35,962 bases of DNA from Bradyrhizobium zhengyangense (GTDB lineage: Bacteria; Pseudomonadota; Alphaproteobacteria; Rhizobiales; Xanthobacteraceae), in assembly GCF_022012435.1 (NCBI RefSeq), contig NZ_JAKLUA010000030.1, positions 1 through 35,962 of the forward strand, in the 5' to 3' direction. The notes beneath the pieces are model-generated. The model made no database searches and was not told the origin of the DNA. It worked only from the letters and a program-made list of their open reading frames with translations. The position numbers and the translations under genes are program-made. Below, one piece after another: positions 14,373 through 21,433 of this stretch (its first letter is position 1; each line of letters starts with the position of its first letter).

Positions 14373-15431
14373 GTGACTGACGGCGTCAGGAAAGACGAAG
14401 AGTTCTCGGGCACCAAGCCGGTCGAGGAGCGTCATCGCTTCGACGAGCTCAGGCTCGAGACCTGGATGCGCGAGCACGTCGAAGGCTTTGAAGGCCCGCT
14501 GGTCGTCCTGCAGTTCAAGGGCGGCCAGTCCAATCCGACCTACCGGCTCAACACGCCCAAGCGCTCCTACGTGATGCGCAGGAAGCCGTTCGGCAAATTG
14601 CTGCCGTCGGCGCATGCGGTCGATCGCGAGTATCGCGTCATCGCTGCCCTTGGAAAGCAGGACTTTCCGGTCGCGCACGCCTATGCGCTGTGCCAGGACG
14701 ACAGCGTCATCGGCGCCGCCTTCTACATCATGTCGATGGAAGAGGGCCGCGTGTTCTGGGATCCGACGCTGCCGAGCCAGGACAACGATGCGCGTCGAAA
14801 GATCTTCACCAGCAAGATCGAGACGCTGGCGAAGCTCCACATGTACGACCCAGTTGCAATCGGTCTCGGTGATTTCGGCAAGCCCGGCAACTACTTTGCA
14901 CGCCAGATCGACCGCTGGACCAAGCAGTATCGCGCGTCCGAGACCCAGCACATTCCGGAATTCGAGAAGGTCGCCGAATGGCTGCCCAAGACCGTGCCGG
15001 AGCAGGCGCGCGTCTCGATCGTCCATGGCGACTACCGCCTCGACAACATGATTTTCCACGCGACGGAACCGCGCGTGCAGGCAGTACTCGATTGGGAGCT
15101 GTCGACGCTCGGCGATCCCATGGCCGACTTCACCTATCTGTTGATGCAATGGATCATGCCGGGCCTCGAGGGCGCCGACCTCAAGGCGCTCAACATCCCG
15201 AGCGTGGAGGAAGCCGCGCAGATCTATTGCAACCTCACCAAAATGACGGTGCCGGATCTGAACTGGTACTTCGCTTACAACCTCTTCCGCCTCGCCGGCA
15301 TCACGCAAGGCATCGCCGGCCGCGTCCGCGACGGTACCGCCGCCAACGCCAAGGCGCTGGAATCCGCCAAGCGCACCGTGCCGCTGTCGAAAGCGTCATG
15401 GGAATACGCGCAGAAGGCCGGCGCGGTTTAG
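14373..15431 (+). CDS. APH-type phosphotransferase, ACAD10/11 kinase-domain-like (LvaA-like)
   Basis: A 352-residue aminoglycoside-phosphotransferase-fold kinase. Motifs are FKGGQSNPTYRL (about 48-59, nucleotide loop), YVMRRKP (Lys71 is the probable ATP-contacting Lys), SIVHGDYRLDNMIF (215-228, Brenner motif with catalytic Asp220) and VLDWELSTLGDPMADF (238-253, metal-binding Asp240). These are the motifs of the kinase domain fused to the dehydrogenase in human ACAD10/11 and of stand-alone LvaA. It is not an antibiotic-resistance gene by context. GTG is the start, with GGGAG upstream. It is followed at once by a strong terminator, so it ends the operon. Phosphorylation of a hydroxyacyl-CoA is inferred. 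Confidence 0.86.
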   Translation: MTDGVRKDEEFSGTKPVEERHRFDELRLETWMREHVEGFEGPLVVLQFKGGQSNPTYRLNTPKRSYVMRRKPFGKLLPSAHAVDREYRVIAALGKQDFPVAHAYALCQDDSVIGAAFYIMSMEEGRVFWDPTLPSQDNDARRKIFTSKIETLAKLHMYDPVAIGLGDFGKPGNYFARQIDRWTKQYRASETQHIPEFEKVAEWLPKTVPEQARVSIVHGDYRLDNMIFHATEPRVQAVLDWELSTLGDPMADFTYLLMQWIMPGLEGADLKALNIPSVEEAAQIYCNLTKMTVPDLNWYFAYNLFRLAGITQGIAGRVRDGTAANAKALESAKRTVPLSKASWEYAQKAGAV

Positions 15432-15439
15432 GAATGGTG

Positions 15440-15473
15440 AAGGCGCGGTCGATGGCCGCGCCTTTTTGTTTTG
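15440..15473 (+). terminator. Rho-independent terminator after the kinase gene
   Basis: AAGGCGCGG (15440-15448) pairs with CCGCGCCTT (15456-15464) around a 7-nt loop and runs into TTTTTGTTTTG, nine bases after the stop codon. It ends the dehydrogenase/kinase operon. Confidence 0.85.
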
Positions 15474-15495
15474 TGCGATGCTGCTCCCCCACACA

Positions 15496-15584
15496 CCGTC
15501 ATTGCGAGCGAAGCGAAGCAATCCAGACTGTCTCAGCGGCAGTCTGGATTGCTTCGTCGCAGCAAGAGCTCCTCGCAATGACGG
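15496..15584. repeat. Bradyrhizobium-type palindromic repeat (nested inverted repeats)
   Basis: Outer arms CCGTCATTGCGAG (15496-15508) and CTCGCAATGACGG (15572-15584) are exact inverted copies. Inner arms CGAAGCAATCCAGACTG (15514-15530) and its exact reverse complement (15540-15556) enclose a 9-nt loop. This is the well-known REP-like element of Bradyrhizobium and relatives, found between genes. It lies between the terminator of the kinase gene and the NIPSNAP gene. Confidence 0.85.
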
Positions 15585-15648
15585 GGAGGCCAGCCTGTCC
15601 TTGTCCAGCCACCAAGCGTGACCATATCTCCTCCCCAAGGAGACGGTC

Positions 15649-15990
15649 ATGATCCAGCAATTGCGCATCTACGAAATCTTCGAGACAAACAAGGCCGCAT
15701 TCCACGCCAGGTTCCGCGACCATGCCGCGCGCATCATGCGAACCAAGTACGGCTTCCGGATCGTGGCGATGTGGGAGACGAAGTCAGGCGACCGCACCGA
15801 GTTCGCCTATCTGCTGGAATGGCCGGACGAGGCGGCCAAGACATCGGCGTGGTCAGCCTTCATGGCGGACGCCGAGTGGAGCGAGATCAAGCGGATCACT
15901 CACGCGGAGCACGGACTCATGGTAGGTCAGATCGAGGACCGCCTGCTCGTGCCGGTGGACTATTCGCCGTCGTTCAGCCTCCTGAACTGA
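15649..15990 (+). CDS. NIPSNAP-family protein
   Basis: A 113-residue dimeric alpha/beta-barrel-like protein of the NIPSNAP family. The signature runs MIQQLRIYEIFETNKAAFHA, RFRDHAARIMRTKYGFRIVAMWET, then FAYLLEWPDEAAK and SEIKR. Such proteins are small, cytoplasmic, and mostly of unknown role in bacteria. The ATG at 15649 follows AAGGAGA. The stop is 21 bp before the LysE-family gene, so the two form an operon; no functional link between the families is known to me. Confidence 0.82.
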   Translation: MIQQLRIYEIFETNKAAFHARFRDHAARIMRTKYGFRIVAMWETKSGDRTEFAYLLEWPDEAAKTSAWSAFMADAEWSEIKRITHAEHGLMVGQIEDRLLVPVDYSPSFSLLN

Positions 15991-16011
15991 TCCGCCTTCG
16001 GAGCCGCGACC

Positions 16012-16638
16012 ATGATCGACCACGCAACGCTCGTCACCTACGTCCTGATCGTCTTCGGTTTTGTGTTCATTCCAGGTCCGGCGACGCTACTGACCATGGC
16101 GCGGGCAGCCAGCTCGGGAACGAGGGTGGGCATCGCGACCGGCGCCGGGATTGCGGCCGGCGACTTGATCCACACCAGCATGGCCATCGTGGGCCTCTCG
16201 GCGATCATTGCCGCCTCCGCGCTGCTCTTCAGTATCGTCAAATATGCGGGCGCGGCGTTCCTGATCTATCTCGGCATTCGCGCCATGCTCGACAAGGCGC
16301 CGATCGAGCTGAACGGCGGTGCGCCCGCCATCAGCGCGGGCCGCGCCTTCCGGCAGGCTGTGCTGACCGAAGTGCTCAATCCCAAGACCGCGCTGTTCTT
16401 CCTCGCCTTCCTGCCGCAATTCGTGCGGCCGGAGCACGGCTCAATCGGACTTCAACTTGCGACCCTCGGCATTGTCTTCGTGTTGCTCGGTCTCGTCAGC
16501 ACGGTGGTGTTTGCGGTCGGCGCCGGTCGCCTTGGCAGTCTCCTGCGCCGCCATCCCTCTGTGGTGAAGTGGCAGGGCAAGGTGGTCGGGACCATCTACT
16601 GCGCCGTCGGCGTGCGTCTGGCCTTGCAGGAACCATGA
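16012..16638 (+). CDS. LysE/RhtB-family amino-acid exporter
   Basis: A 208-residue protein with six membrane segments. The N-terminal FGFVFIPGPATLLTMARAASSGTRVGIATGAGIAAGD carries the family's PGP motif; LNPKTALFFLAFLPQFV (about 121-137) is the second hallmark. Members export amino acids or homoserine lactones. GGAG lies about nine bases before the ATG. It is second in a two-gene operon after the NIPSNAP gene and is followed by an inverted-repeat element that may serve as terminator. The substrate is not predictable. Confidence 0.87.
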   Translation: MIDHATLVTYVLIVFGFVFIPGPATLLTMARAASSGTRVGIATGAGIAAGDLIHTSMAIVGLSAIIAASALLFSIVKYAGAAFLIYLGIRAMLDKAPIELNGGAPAISAGRAFRQAVLTEVLNPKTALFFLAFLPQFVRPEHGSIGLQLATLGIVFVLLGLVSTVVFAVGAGRLGSLLRRHPSVVKWQGKVVGTIYCAVGVRLALQEP

Positions 16639-16667
16639 GGGGGCAGCACTGGCTCCTCCGCTAGCTA

Positions 16668-16793
16668 TCGTAGAGTGGGCAAAGGCGCGTAGCGCCGTGC
16701 CCACCAGTCGTTCGTGAAGGATACAGATCGTGGGCACGCTTCCGCCTTCGCTCTTCGAGCTACGGCGGACGAGCCGCTTTGCCCACCCTACGA
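16668..16793. repeat. Dispersed inverted-repeat element between LysE gene and argE
   Basis: Ends TCGTAGAGTGGGCAAA (16668-16683) and TTTGCCCACCCTACGA (16778-16793) are inverted copies with one mismatch. The inside also has CGTGCCCACCA facing CGTGGGCACGC. It resembles the GTGGGCA-type repeat common in Bradyrhizobium genomes. It sits 3 bp from the argE stop codon and 29 bp from the LysE stop, between convergent genes. Confidence 0.75.
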
Positions 16794-16796
16794 CAC

Positions 16797-17990
16797 CTAC
16801 GATGCCGTCTTCGCGCAATGCGCGATCAGCTTCTCCACGAAGCCTGCGCACTTCTCCAGTTCCGCCATCGCGATGAACTCATCCGGCGTATGCGCCTGCG
16901 CAATTGAACCGGGACCGATCACCACCGAAGGGATATCGGTCATGCTGGTGAACAGGCTCGCCTCGGTGCCGAAGGCGACCTTGGCGTGGTCGTTGCGGCC
17001 GGCGAGGCTTTTGGCGAGCGTGACAATGGCTGCGTCGGCCTTGGTGTCGAGCGCGGGGTAGTCGAGGATCTCCTCGAAATCGATGCCGCACTCGGAATGT
17101 CTCGCCTTCATCGCGGGCTCGAGCTCGGCCTTGGCCCAGGCGACGATCGCATCGGTCACCTCCTTGGACTCGGTGATGCCGATGCCGCGGCATTCGAAAT
17201 CGACCGTGCAGGTATCAGGCACGATGTTCAGCGCGGCGCCGCCATGCACGATGCTGGTCAGCAGCGTCGAGTGCGGCACATCGTAGAGACTGTTGCGTTC
17301 GGCCTCAGTCGCGAGCTTCACGGCGCGGCGGCGGATCTCGGTGATCAGCTCGGCGGCATATTCGATGGCGTTGACGCCGTCGGGCGCGATCGAGGAGTGG
17401 CGGGCAAGGCCGTGGAACGTCGCACGCACGCCGTGCTTGCCCTTGTGGCCGATGGTGACCTTCATCTCCGTCGGCTCGCCGATGAAGGCGCCAAGCGGCC
17501 TGATCTTTTTCTTGGCGACCTCGGCAAGCATCGGCCGCACGCCGACGCAACCGATCTCCTCGTCATAGGAGATGGCAAGATGGATCGGCGTGGTCAGCTT
17601 CGCTTCCAACATCTCCGGCACCATGGCGAGGCACACCGCAACAAACCCTTTCATGTCGGTGGTGCCGCGGCCATAGAGCTTGCCGTCGCGTTCGACCAGC
17701 TTGAATGGATCGTGGCTCCAGTCCTGGCCCACGACGGGCACGACGTCGGTATGGCCTGACAGCACGAGACCAGGTTTATCCTCCGGTCCGATCGTCACCC
17801 AGAGCGAAGCCTTTTGCCCTGTTTCGTCGGTGATGCGTTCACCCTTGACGCCGAGGAAGGCGAGATAGTTCTCGATATGCGCGATCAGAGGCAAATTGGT
17901 GCGATCGCTGATCGTGTCGAAGGCAACAAGCTCGGCAAGCATGTTGCGGATGCGATCAGGACGTGAACTCGGGAAGATCGGATTGGGCAT
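16797..17990 (-). CDS. argE: Acetylornithine deacetylase (M20 family)
   Basis: A 397-residue M20 metallopeptidase-family amidohydrolase of the ArgE type, which deacetylates N-acetylornithine in arginine synthesis. Metal and catalytic residues are visible: LSGHTDVVPV (His80, Asp82), YGRGTTDMKGFVA (Asp112) and YDEEIGCVG (Glu144 catalytic, Glu145 metal), plus GHKGKHGVRATFHGLARHSS in the lid domain and FGTEASLF near the C-terminus. The ATG at 17990 gives the standard N-terminus; the open frame continues about 58 codons upstream without family similarity. A weak AGAAGTG lies upstream of the ATG. ArgE-like proteins also include deacetylases with other substrates, so the exact role is likely but not certain. 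Confidence 0.85.
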   Translation of the reverse strand: MPNPIFPSSRPDRIRNMLAELVAFDTISDRTNLPLIAHIENYLAFLGVKGERITDETGQKASLWVTIGPEDKPGLVLSGHTDVVPVVGQDWSHDPFKLVERDGKLYGRGTTDMKGFVAVCLAMVPEMLEAKLTTPIHLAISYDEEIGCVGVRPMLAEVAKKKIRPLGAFIGEPTEMKVTIGHKGKHGVRATFHGLARHSSIAPDGVNAIEYAAELITEIRRRAVKLATEAERNSLYDVPHSTLLTSIVHGGAALNIVPDTCTVDFECRGIGITESKEVTDAIVAWAKAELEPAMKARHSECGIDFEEILDYPALDTKADAAIVTLAKSLAGRNDHAKVAFGTEASLFTSMTDIPSVVIGPGSIAQAHTPDEFIAMAELEKCAGFVEKLIAHCAKTAS

Positions 17991-18189
17991 TGTCACTTCT
18001 TGTCGGAGATTGCGGAGGCTCAAGTTGCCTGCATGAACCATACCAATGTGACGGCCAGTCCGGCAAATCAACATCGAGGTTCCGGGCTTCGAGGCCACAA
18101 CACCTTGCGTTGCCTGGCGGGCAAAACACCCTGGGCGTAGGGCATTATCCGCCGGCAAAAACATTCCACTTTACCGAAATTCGGAAACG

Positions 18190-18420
18190 GCGCATGTGTC
18201 GCGCAGCCCGGCCCATGGAGGAGGGGCGTATCGCGATCGTCACGACGCGGGCCGGACGGGTGGGCGTGGGTCACGTCGGCGCGAAGGGCTTTGCAGGGCG
18301 GGCAACCGTGAGCGAAGACCTCGCGCAAACGACCGGTGTGATCCGCGTACGGCAAAACCGTGTGGTCCTGGCGTCCAGCGCTATTTTTGCTTGCGGGGAA
18401 CAGGGTAAGCCACAGAAAAT
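18190..18420. repeat. Possible degenerate Bradyrhizobium dispersed sequence in a 680-bp gene-free stretch
   Basis: No gene is convincing between 17991 and 18670. The part with AAGGGCTTTGCAGGGCGG, CCGCGTACGGCAAAACCG and TGTGGTCCTGGCGTCC resembles a multi-copy Bradyrhizobium intergenic sequence that I recall in similar form, here shortened and diverged. Just downstream, small inverted pairs occur (TATCG/CGATA at 18429-18446 and GGGCC/GGCCC near 18463-18478). The assignment is from memory and weak. Confidence 0.35.
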
Positions 18421-18670
18421 GCAAGAATTATCGTTTTTCCTCGATAAACGGGGCAACCTATTGGGCCCCCATAGGCCCTAGTTTCACACTGCTTCATGAT
18501 TGGCTATTAACCTTGGCCACATGGCCTGGCGTTGTGCGCGCTTCGATGCCGCCTCATCGCTTTTGCAGCGCTTTACAGCAGCGAGGGGGCGATATTTGGC
18601 CCTGGCGCTCGTCTCCACCGAGGTGGAGTGGCCCGGGCAGCGTTGAGCTGGCTGGGCTTGCTGACGAAGA

Positions 18671-18934
18671 TCAGTGCTGGCTGACGTCGCTGACGGTGAG
18701 CACCAGTCGTGTTGCCCCACCATCATGGCCGACGATCATGATATTGATTGGCGTCTTGAAACCGTGATCCTCCAAATGCTGGGTCAAGGTTTCCGGGCCG
18801 CCGCCCTCATTGATCCGAGTGGCCAACACGCTGCCGTTCGAGGCGATTGCACATACCACGAGGGGAAATTTCATCGTCTCATCGACCCGTTGCGTCAGTT
18901 CAGCAACGAAATGCTCCAGTATTGCTACGTCCAT
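18671..18934 (-). CDS. Small hypothetical protein
   Basis: An 87-residue protein starting MDVAILEHFVAELTQRVDETMKF, with a GGAG Shine-Dalgarno about nine bases before the ATG. The first half is a helix followed by a beta pair (FPLVVCAIASNGSVLATRI); the second half reads HGFKTPINIMIVGHDGGATRLVLTVSD. It is soluble, with no known domain. The pattern looks like a family of small rhizobial orphans. It is monocistronic and lies just outside or at the left edge of the mobile island. The coding call rests on start signals and composition. Confidence 0.6.
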   Translation of the reverse strand: MDVAILEHFVAELTQRVDETMKFPLVVCAIASNGSVLATRINEGGGPETLTQHLEDHGFKTPINIMIVGHDGGATRLVLTVSDVSQH

Positions 18935-19034
18935 CTTGGGTCTCCATCAGGTTTTTTCAGGTCGGCGACCTCATCGTGCGGCGTTGATGCCCAGAAGTGG
19001 CGGGTTAAGGACGCGTTTCCGTCCGATCTTTTGT

Positions 19035-19313
19035 TCAGCTGGATCCACGCCGCCGGCCCTTGCCCCGTCCCCGGTGCGGATCGAATTCATCGACCGCGTT
19101 CTGCCACGCAGCGATCTCGTCTTCGAACCAGATTTTCCTGTTCGGCGCGACGTAAACGGCTCTCGGAAACCGACCCGCCTTCTGCATGCGATGGAGCGTC
19201 GTACGTGAAACCGGAATGATCTCCAGCAGCTGCTTCTCGTTGAGCATGCGGCGAGGTCGCAATTCTTGTGCACCGCTCTCCACGTCAACCTCCTCCCGAT
19301 CCGCTGTTGGCAT
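19035..19313 (-). CDS. AlpA-family (excisionase-like) HTH protein
   Basis: A 92-residue protein whose core is MLNEKQLLEIIPVSRTTLHR, MQKAGRFPRAVYVAPNRKIWFEDEIAAWQ. This is the winged-helix pattern of AlpA/excisionase proteins, in which the -SRTTLHR- helix reads DNA and FP-x-W-x-EIAAW closes the wing. Such proteins activate or direct excision of prophage-like elements. The N-terminal 25 residues are acidic and low in similarity; MLNEKQ could be an alternative start. A C-terminal Arg/Gly tail (GRGKGRRRG) follows. Its place at the left end of the island fits an excision or transcription role. No integrase partner is seen in the window. Confidence 0.8.
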   Translation of the reverse strand: MPTADREEVDVESGAQELRPRRMLNEKQLLEIIPVSRTTLHRMQKAGRFPRAVYVAPNRKIWFEDEIAAWQNAVDEFDPHRGRGKGRRRGSS

Positions 19314-19397
19314 TGCAGAGTCCTACCGATTGGACGGCGGTGTAGACACCTTGCTGTTTCAGCTAGTTTTTGCCGTAATGTCGGAATGGAGTACAGG

Positions 19398-19431
19398 TAA
19401 AGCGGCGACTCGTTTTTGATCCGCCGCTTTA
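19398..19431. repeat. 10-bp inverted repeat upstream of the island hypothetical gene
   Basis: TAAAGCGGCG (19398-19407) and its exact reverse complement CGCCGCTTTA (19422-19431) enclose 14 nt containing TTTTT. The right arm overlaps the GCTTTAGCT motif at 19426-19434. It lies between the AlpA-like gene and the hypothetical gene at 19447, so it may be an operator or a hairpin in the leader. Confidence 0.5.
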
Positions 19432-19446
19432 GCTGAGCCGCACCAC

Positions 19447-20025
19447 ATGGCCCCAAAGCAGCCATCTCGGAAGCACTTCGCCGAGCATTACCCATTGGTG
19501 ATGCAGCGCGCCGGGCTGACAAAAAGTGATGATCGTGCGAGACGGTTTGAGGCTGCTGTTTTCACGATTTTCAATACTTACTGGGACGCGCGCAACCAGC
19601 CCACCATCGCTGGCTTCCGGGAGGCGTTGGCTCGGTATGCGAAGGGTCAAGCGATGGTGCTCAAGGCGCTTCGGTCGCTCGACCCCATATACAGTGAGAT
19701 AAATTTTGCGGCGCAACTCCCTGACTTGCCTGCCGCAAGACGCGAACATGAAATCGAAAGGTATCTCTCTATACGCGGGCTGGTCGATCGTCGCAGGTCG
19801 GACGGAGGAGCATCGATCCGCGATCTCGACTCCATGATCGCCCGGCGGGATCGCGGAATTTATTATTTGAGAGATAATCCCGATACGCTCGCGCGTCTGC
19901 TCAGGCGGCAGCGCGGCGACTATCGGAAAGACCCAGAAACCGCGCAGGTAGTCGAACCGGCACTCCAGCTGCTGGAAGAAATTGGTTTCACTCCATCGCG
20001 CAAGCTGACGCGCAAGGCATTTTGA
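19447..20025 (+). CDS. Island hypothetical protein
   Basis: A 192-residue soluble, basic, mostly alpha-helical protein. It starts MAPKQPSRKHFAEHYPLVMQ and carries RARRFEAAVFTIFNTYWDAR and EHEIERYLSIRGLVDRRRSD, then PETAQVVEPALQLLEEIGFT. No known domain was recognised. Its codon use is less GC-biased than the chromosomal genes. It is flanked by repeated GCTTTAGCT motifs and by the AlpA-like and primase-like genes, so a replication or regulation role for the element is possible but unproven. A Shine-Dalgarno is not obvious; the ATG at 19447 is the first in frame. Confidence 0.6.
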   Translation: MAPKQPSRKHFAEHYPLVMQRAGLTKSDDRARRFEAAVFTIFNTYWDARNQPTIAGFREALARYAKGQAMVLKALRSLDPIYSEINFAAQLPDLPAARREHEIERYLSIRGLVDRRRSDGGASIRDLDSMIARRDRGIYYLRDNPDTLARLLRRQRGDYRKDPETAQVVEPALQLLEEIGFTPSRKLTRKAF

Positions 20026-20147
20026 TGCGCTGTTCGACCTCATCGGAATTGATAAGAAACAGCGGCCAACGCACCGAAGCATCGACGTGATCGCAAGCAA
20101 TCGCCGTGCGGCCCCAAAGCGGCGGCCGAAATAGCCATCCCCGGTTT

Positions 20148-20187
20148 AGCTAAAGCTGCGGCTCGAAGCTGGCTGACCGCTTTAGCT
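20148..20187. repeat. Inverted pair of the GCTTTAGCT motif
   Basis: AGCTAAAGC (20148-20156) and GCTTTAGCT (20179-20187) are exact inverted copies. The same 9-mer also occurs directly at 19426-19434, and AAAGCGGCG(G) recurs near 19400 and 20116. The cluster flanks the hypothetical gene at 19447-20025 and suggests binding sites for an island protein. Confidence 0.5.
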
Positions 20188-20225
20188 GTACGAAATCACA
20201 ACAAGGTTCATGATGACCGAACGCA

Positions 20226-20252
20226 AAATGCCCGGCAGGGAGCCGGGCATTT
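20226..20252. terminator. Terminator-like hairpin upstream of the primase-like gene
   Basis: AAATGCCCGGC (20226-20236) and its exact reverse complement GCCGGGCATTT (20242-20252) enclose a 5-nt loop. The A-run before and T-run after make it bidirectional, though the T-tract is short. It is inside the longest open frame of the primase-like gene, which argues that translation really starts downstream. Confidence 0.55.
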
Positions 20253-20314
20253 CGCAGATCAATTTGTTGCACTCTCTCCGCGCCGCACCACCAGCACGAA
20301 CAGGGCTTATTAGT

Positions 20315-21433
20315 ATGCCTTGCCGACTTTATCCGCAAGAGCGGCCTTCGGCAGAAGCCGGCACAAGCGGGCTGACCGCCGCACTACCCCCAATCGCGAA
20401 GATTGCCGAGCTTCTCGGCGGCGACGTGCAGGGCGGCCAGGTTCTCTGTCCTGGACCCGGACACAGTGCCGCAGACCGCAGCCTGTCGGTGAAGCTGGAC
20501 TCGACCGACCACGAAGGCTTCGTGACCCACAGCTTCGCAGGCGACGACTTTAAGGATTGTCGCCCGAAGATTCCGTATCGGCTGCCGCAACTCATCGCGG
20601 CGCCCACCTCGGCTTCGGTCTATGTCTGCGAGGGCGAGAAGGATGCCGACAACCTCACGAAGATCGGCTTCGTGGCCACGACGGCATCCGAGGGCGCCGC
20701 CGCCAAATGGGACGCTGCACTGACACCGTACTTCGTGAATCGGGACGTCGTCATCCTGCCTGACGCCGATCGCCCCGGACGGGCACACGCGCAAAAGGTC
20801 GCCAAGGCGATCCATAGCGTCGCCGCTTCGGTGCGGGTTGTCGATCTGCATCCTGAACGGCACGACGGGTCTGATGTTTCGGACTTCATCGCGCACGACA
20901 CCGCTGGCGTGAGCCTGGCGAGAGAAGTGAAGGAGGCCCCGCTATGGGTACCGAGCGGTGCAATCACCAGCTCAGCCGTCGCCGCTGATGGCGCCGAGCT
21001 GCTGGAAAAGCCTCGGCTGCTGGTCGAGAACCACAGTCCCGATCGAACGGTCGCCGCTCTGCGAGACATGCTTGTGGGCGCCGGCGGTCTGTATGACCGC
21101 GGCGTTCCGGTCCGCCTCGCCTTCGACCAGATACAGCGGGGCACGGTCGCGCAGATCATGACGCCCGATGTTCTCGTGCTGATGGCGCACACGATCTGTC
21201 GGCCGTATGCCTTAAAGGTGCGTCGGGACGGCACGGTTGACGAGGTCGACGTTCGTTTGCCGCGGCCGCTGGCGGTGATGTATCTTGATTGGCGTGGTGA
21301 GTGGCAACTGCCACCGCTGAATGGCATCACATCGGCGCCGCAGCTGCAGGACGATGGTACGATCAACAACACCCAGGGGTATGACCACGCGACGGGAATG
21401 TGGTGCGAAAACATCCCCGACCTCAAGCTCTGA
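20315..21433 (+). CDS. TOPRIM-domain primase-like protein (probable 5' half of a split gene)
   Basis: A 372-residue protein. An N-terminal segment (about 25-95) with GQVLCPGPGHSAADRSLSV looks like the zinc/DNA-binding lead of mobile-element primases. The TOPRIM domain follows (about 100-190), with VYVCEGEKDADNL (Glu106) and VVILPDADRPGR (Asp150, Asp152), the acidic residues used for metal and phosphoryl transfer. The start was set at ATG 20315, because the longer frame begins before a terminator-like hairpin and reads without domain content. The frame stops at 21433 after MWCENIPDLKL. The next gene continues directly in the -1 frame with LIPAHPNLDD, so the two are probably one protein, split by loss of one base or joined by frameshifting. 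Confidence 0.75.
   Translation: MPCRLYPQERPSAEAGTSGLTAALPPIAKIAELLGGDVQGGQVLCPGPGHSAADRSLSVKLDSTDHEGFVTHSFAGDDFKDCRPKIPYRLPQLIAAPTSASVYVCEGEKDADNLTKIGFVATTASEGAAAKWDAALTPYFVNRDVVILPDADRPGRAHAQKVAKAIHSVAASVRVVDLHPERHDGSDVSDFIAHDTAGVSLAREVKEAPLWVPSGAITSSAVAADGAELLEKPRLLVENHSPDRTVAALRDMLVGAGGLYDRGVPVRLAFDQIQRGTVAQIMTPDVLVLMAHTICRPYALKVRRDGTVDEVDVRLPRPLAVMYLDWRGEWQLPPLNGITSAPQLQDDGTINNTQGYDHATGMWCENIPDLKL

Noticed and set aside
14373..15431. Aminoglycoside resistance for the APH-fold kinase
   Set aside because: Motifs and the neighbouring acyl-CoA dehydrogenase match the ACAD10/11 or LvaA type rather than antibiotic kinases.
15496..15584. CRISPR-like or small-RNA reading of the nested palindrome
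   Set aside because: There is only one copy with no spacers, and the ends match a dispersed repeat type.
15618..16664. 348-codon plus-strand frame over NIPSNAP and LysE genes
   Set aside because: Arg/His-rich shadow spanning two well-supported genes in other frames.
16986..17759. Plus-strand frame opposite argE
   Set aside because: Shadow; argE on the minus strand has all metal and catalytic motifs.
18421..18500. tRNA-adjacent att site at the left of the island
   Set aside because: No cloverleaf could be drawn, and no matching direct repeat was found near 25650-25950.
18484..18726. 80-codon minus-strand frame beside the small gene at 18671
   Set aside because: Overlaps the better-supported gene and lacks a Shine-Dalgarno or any domain.
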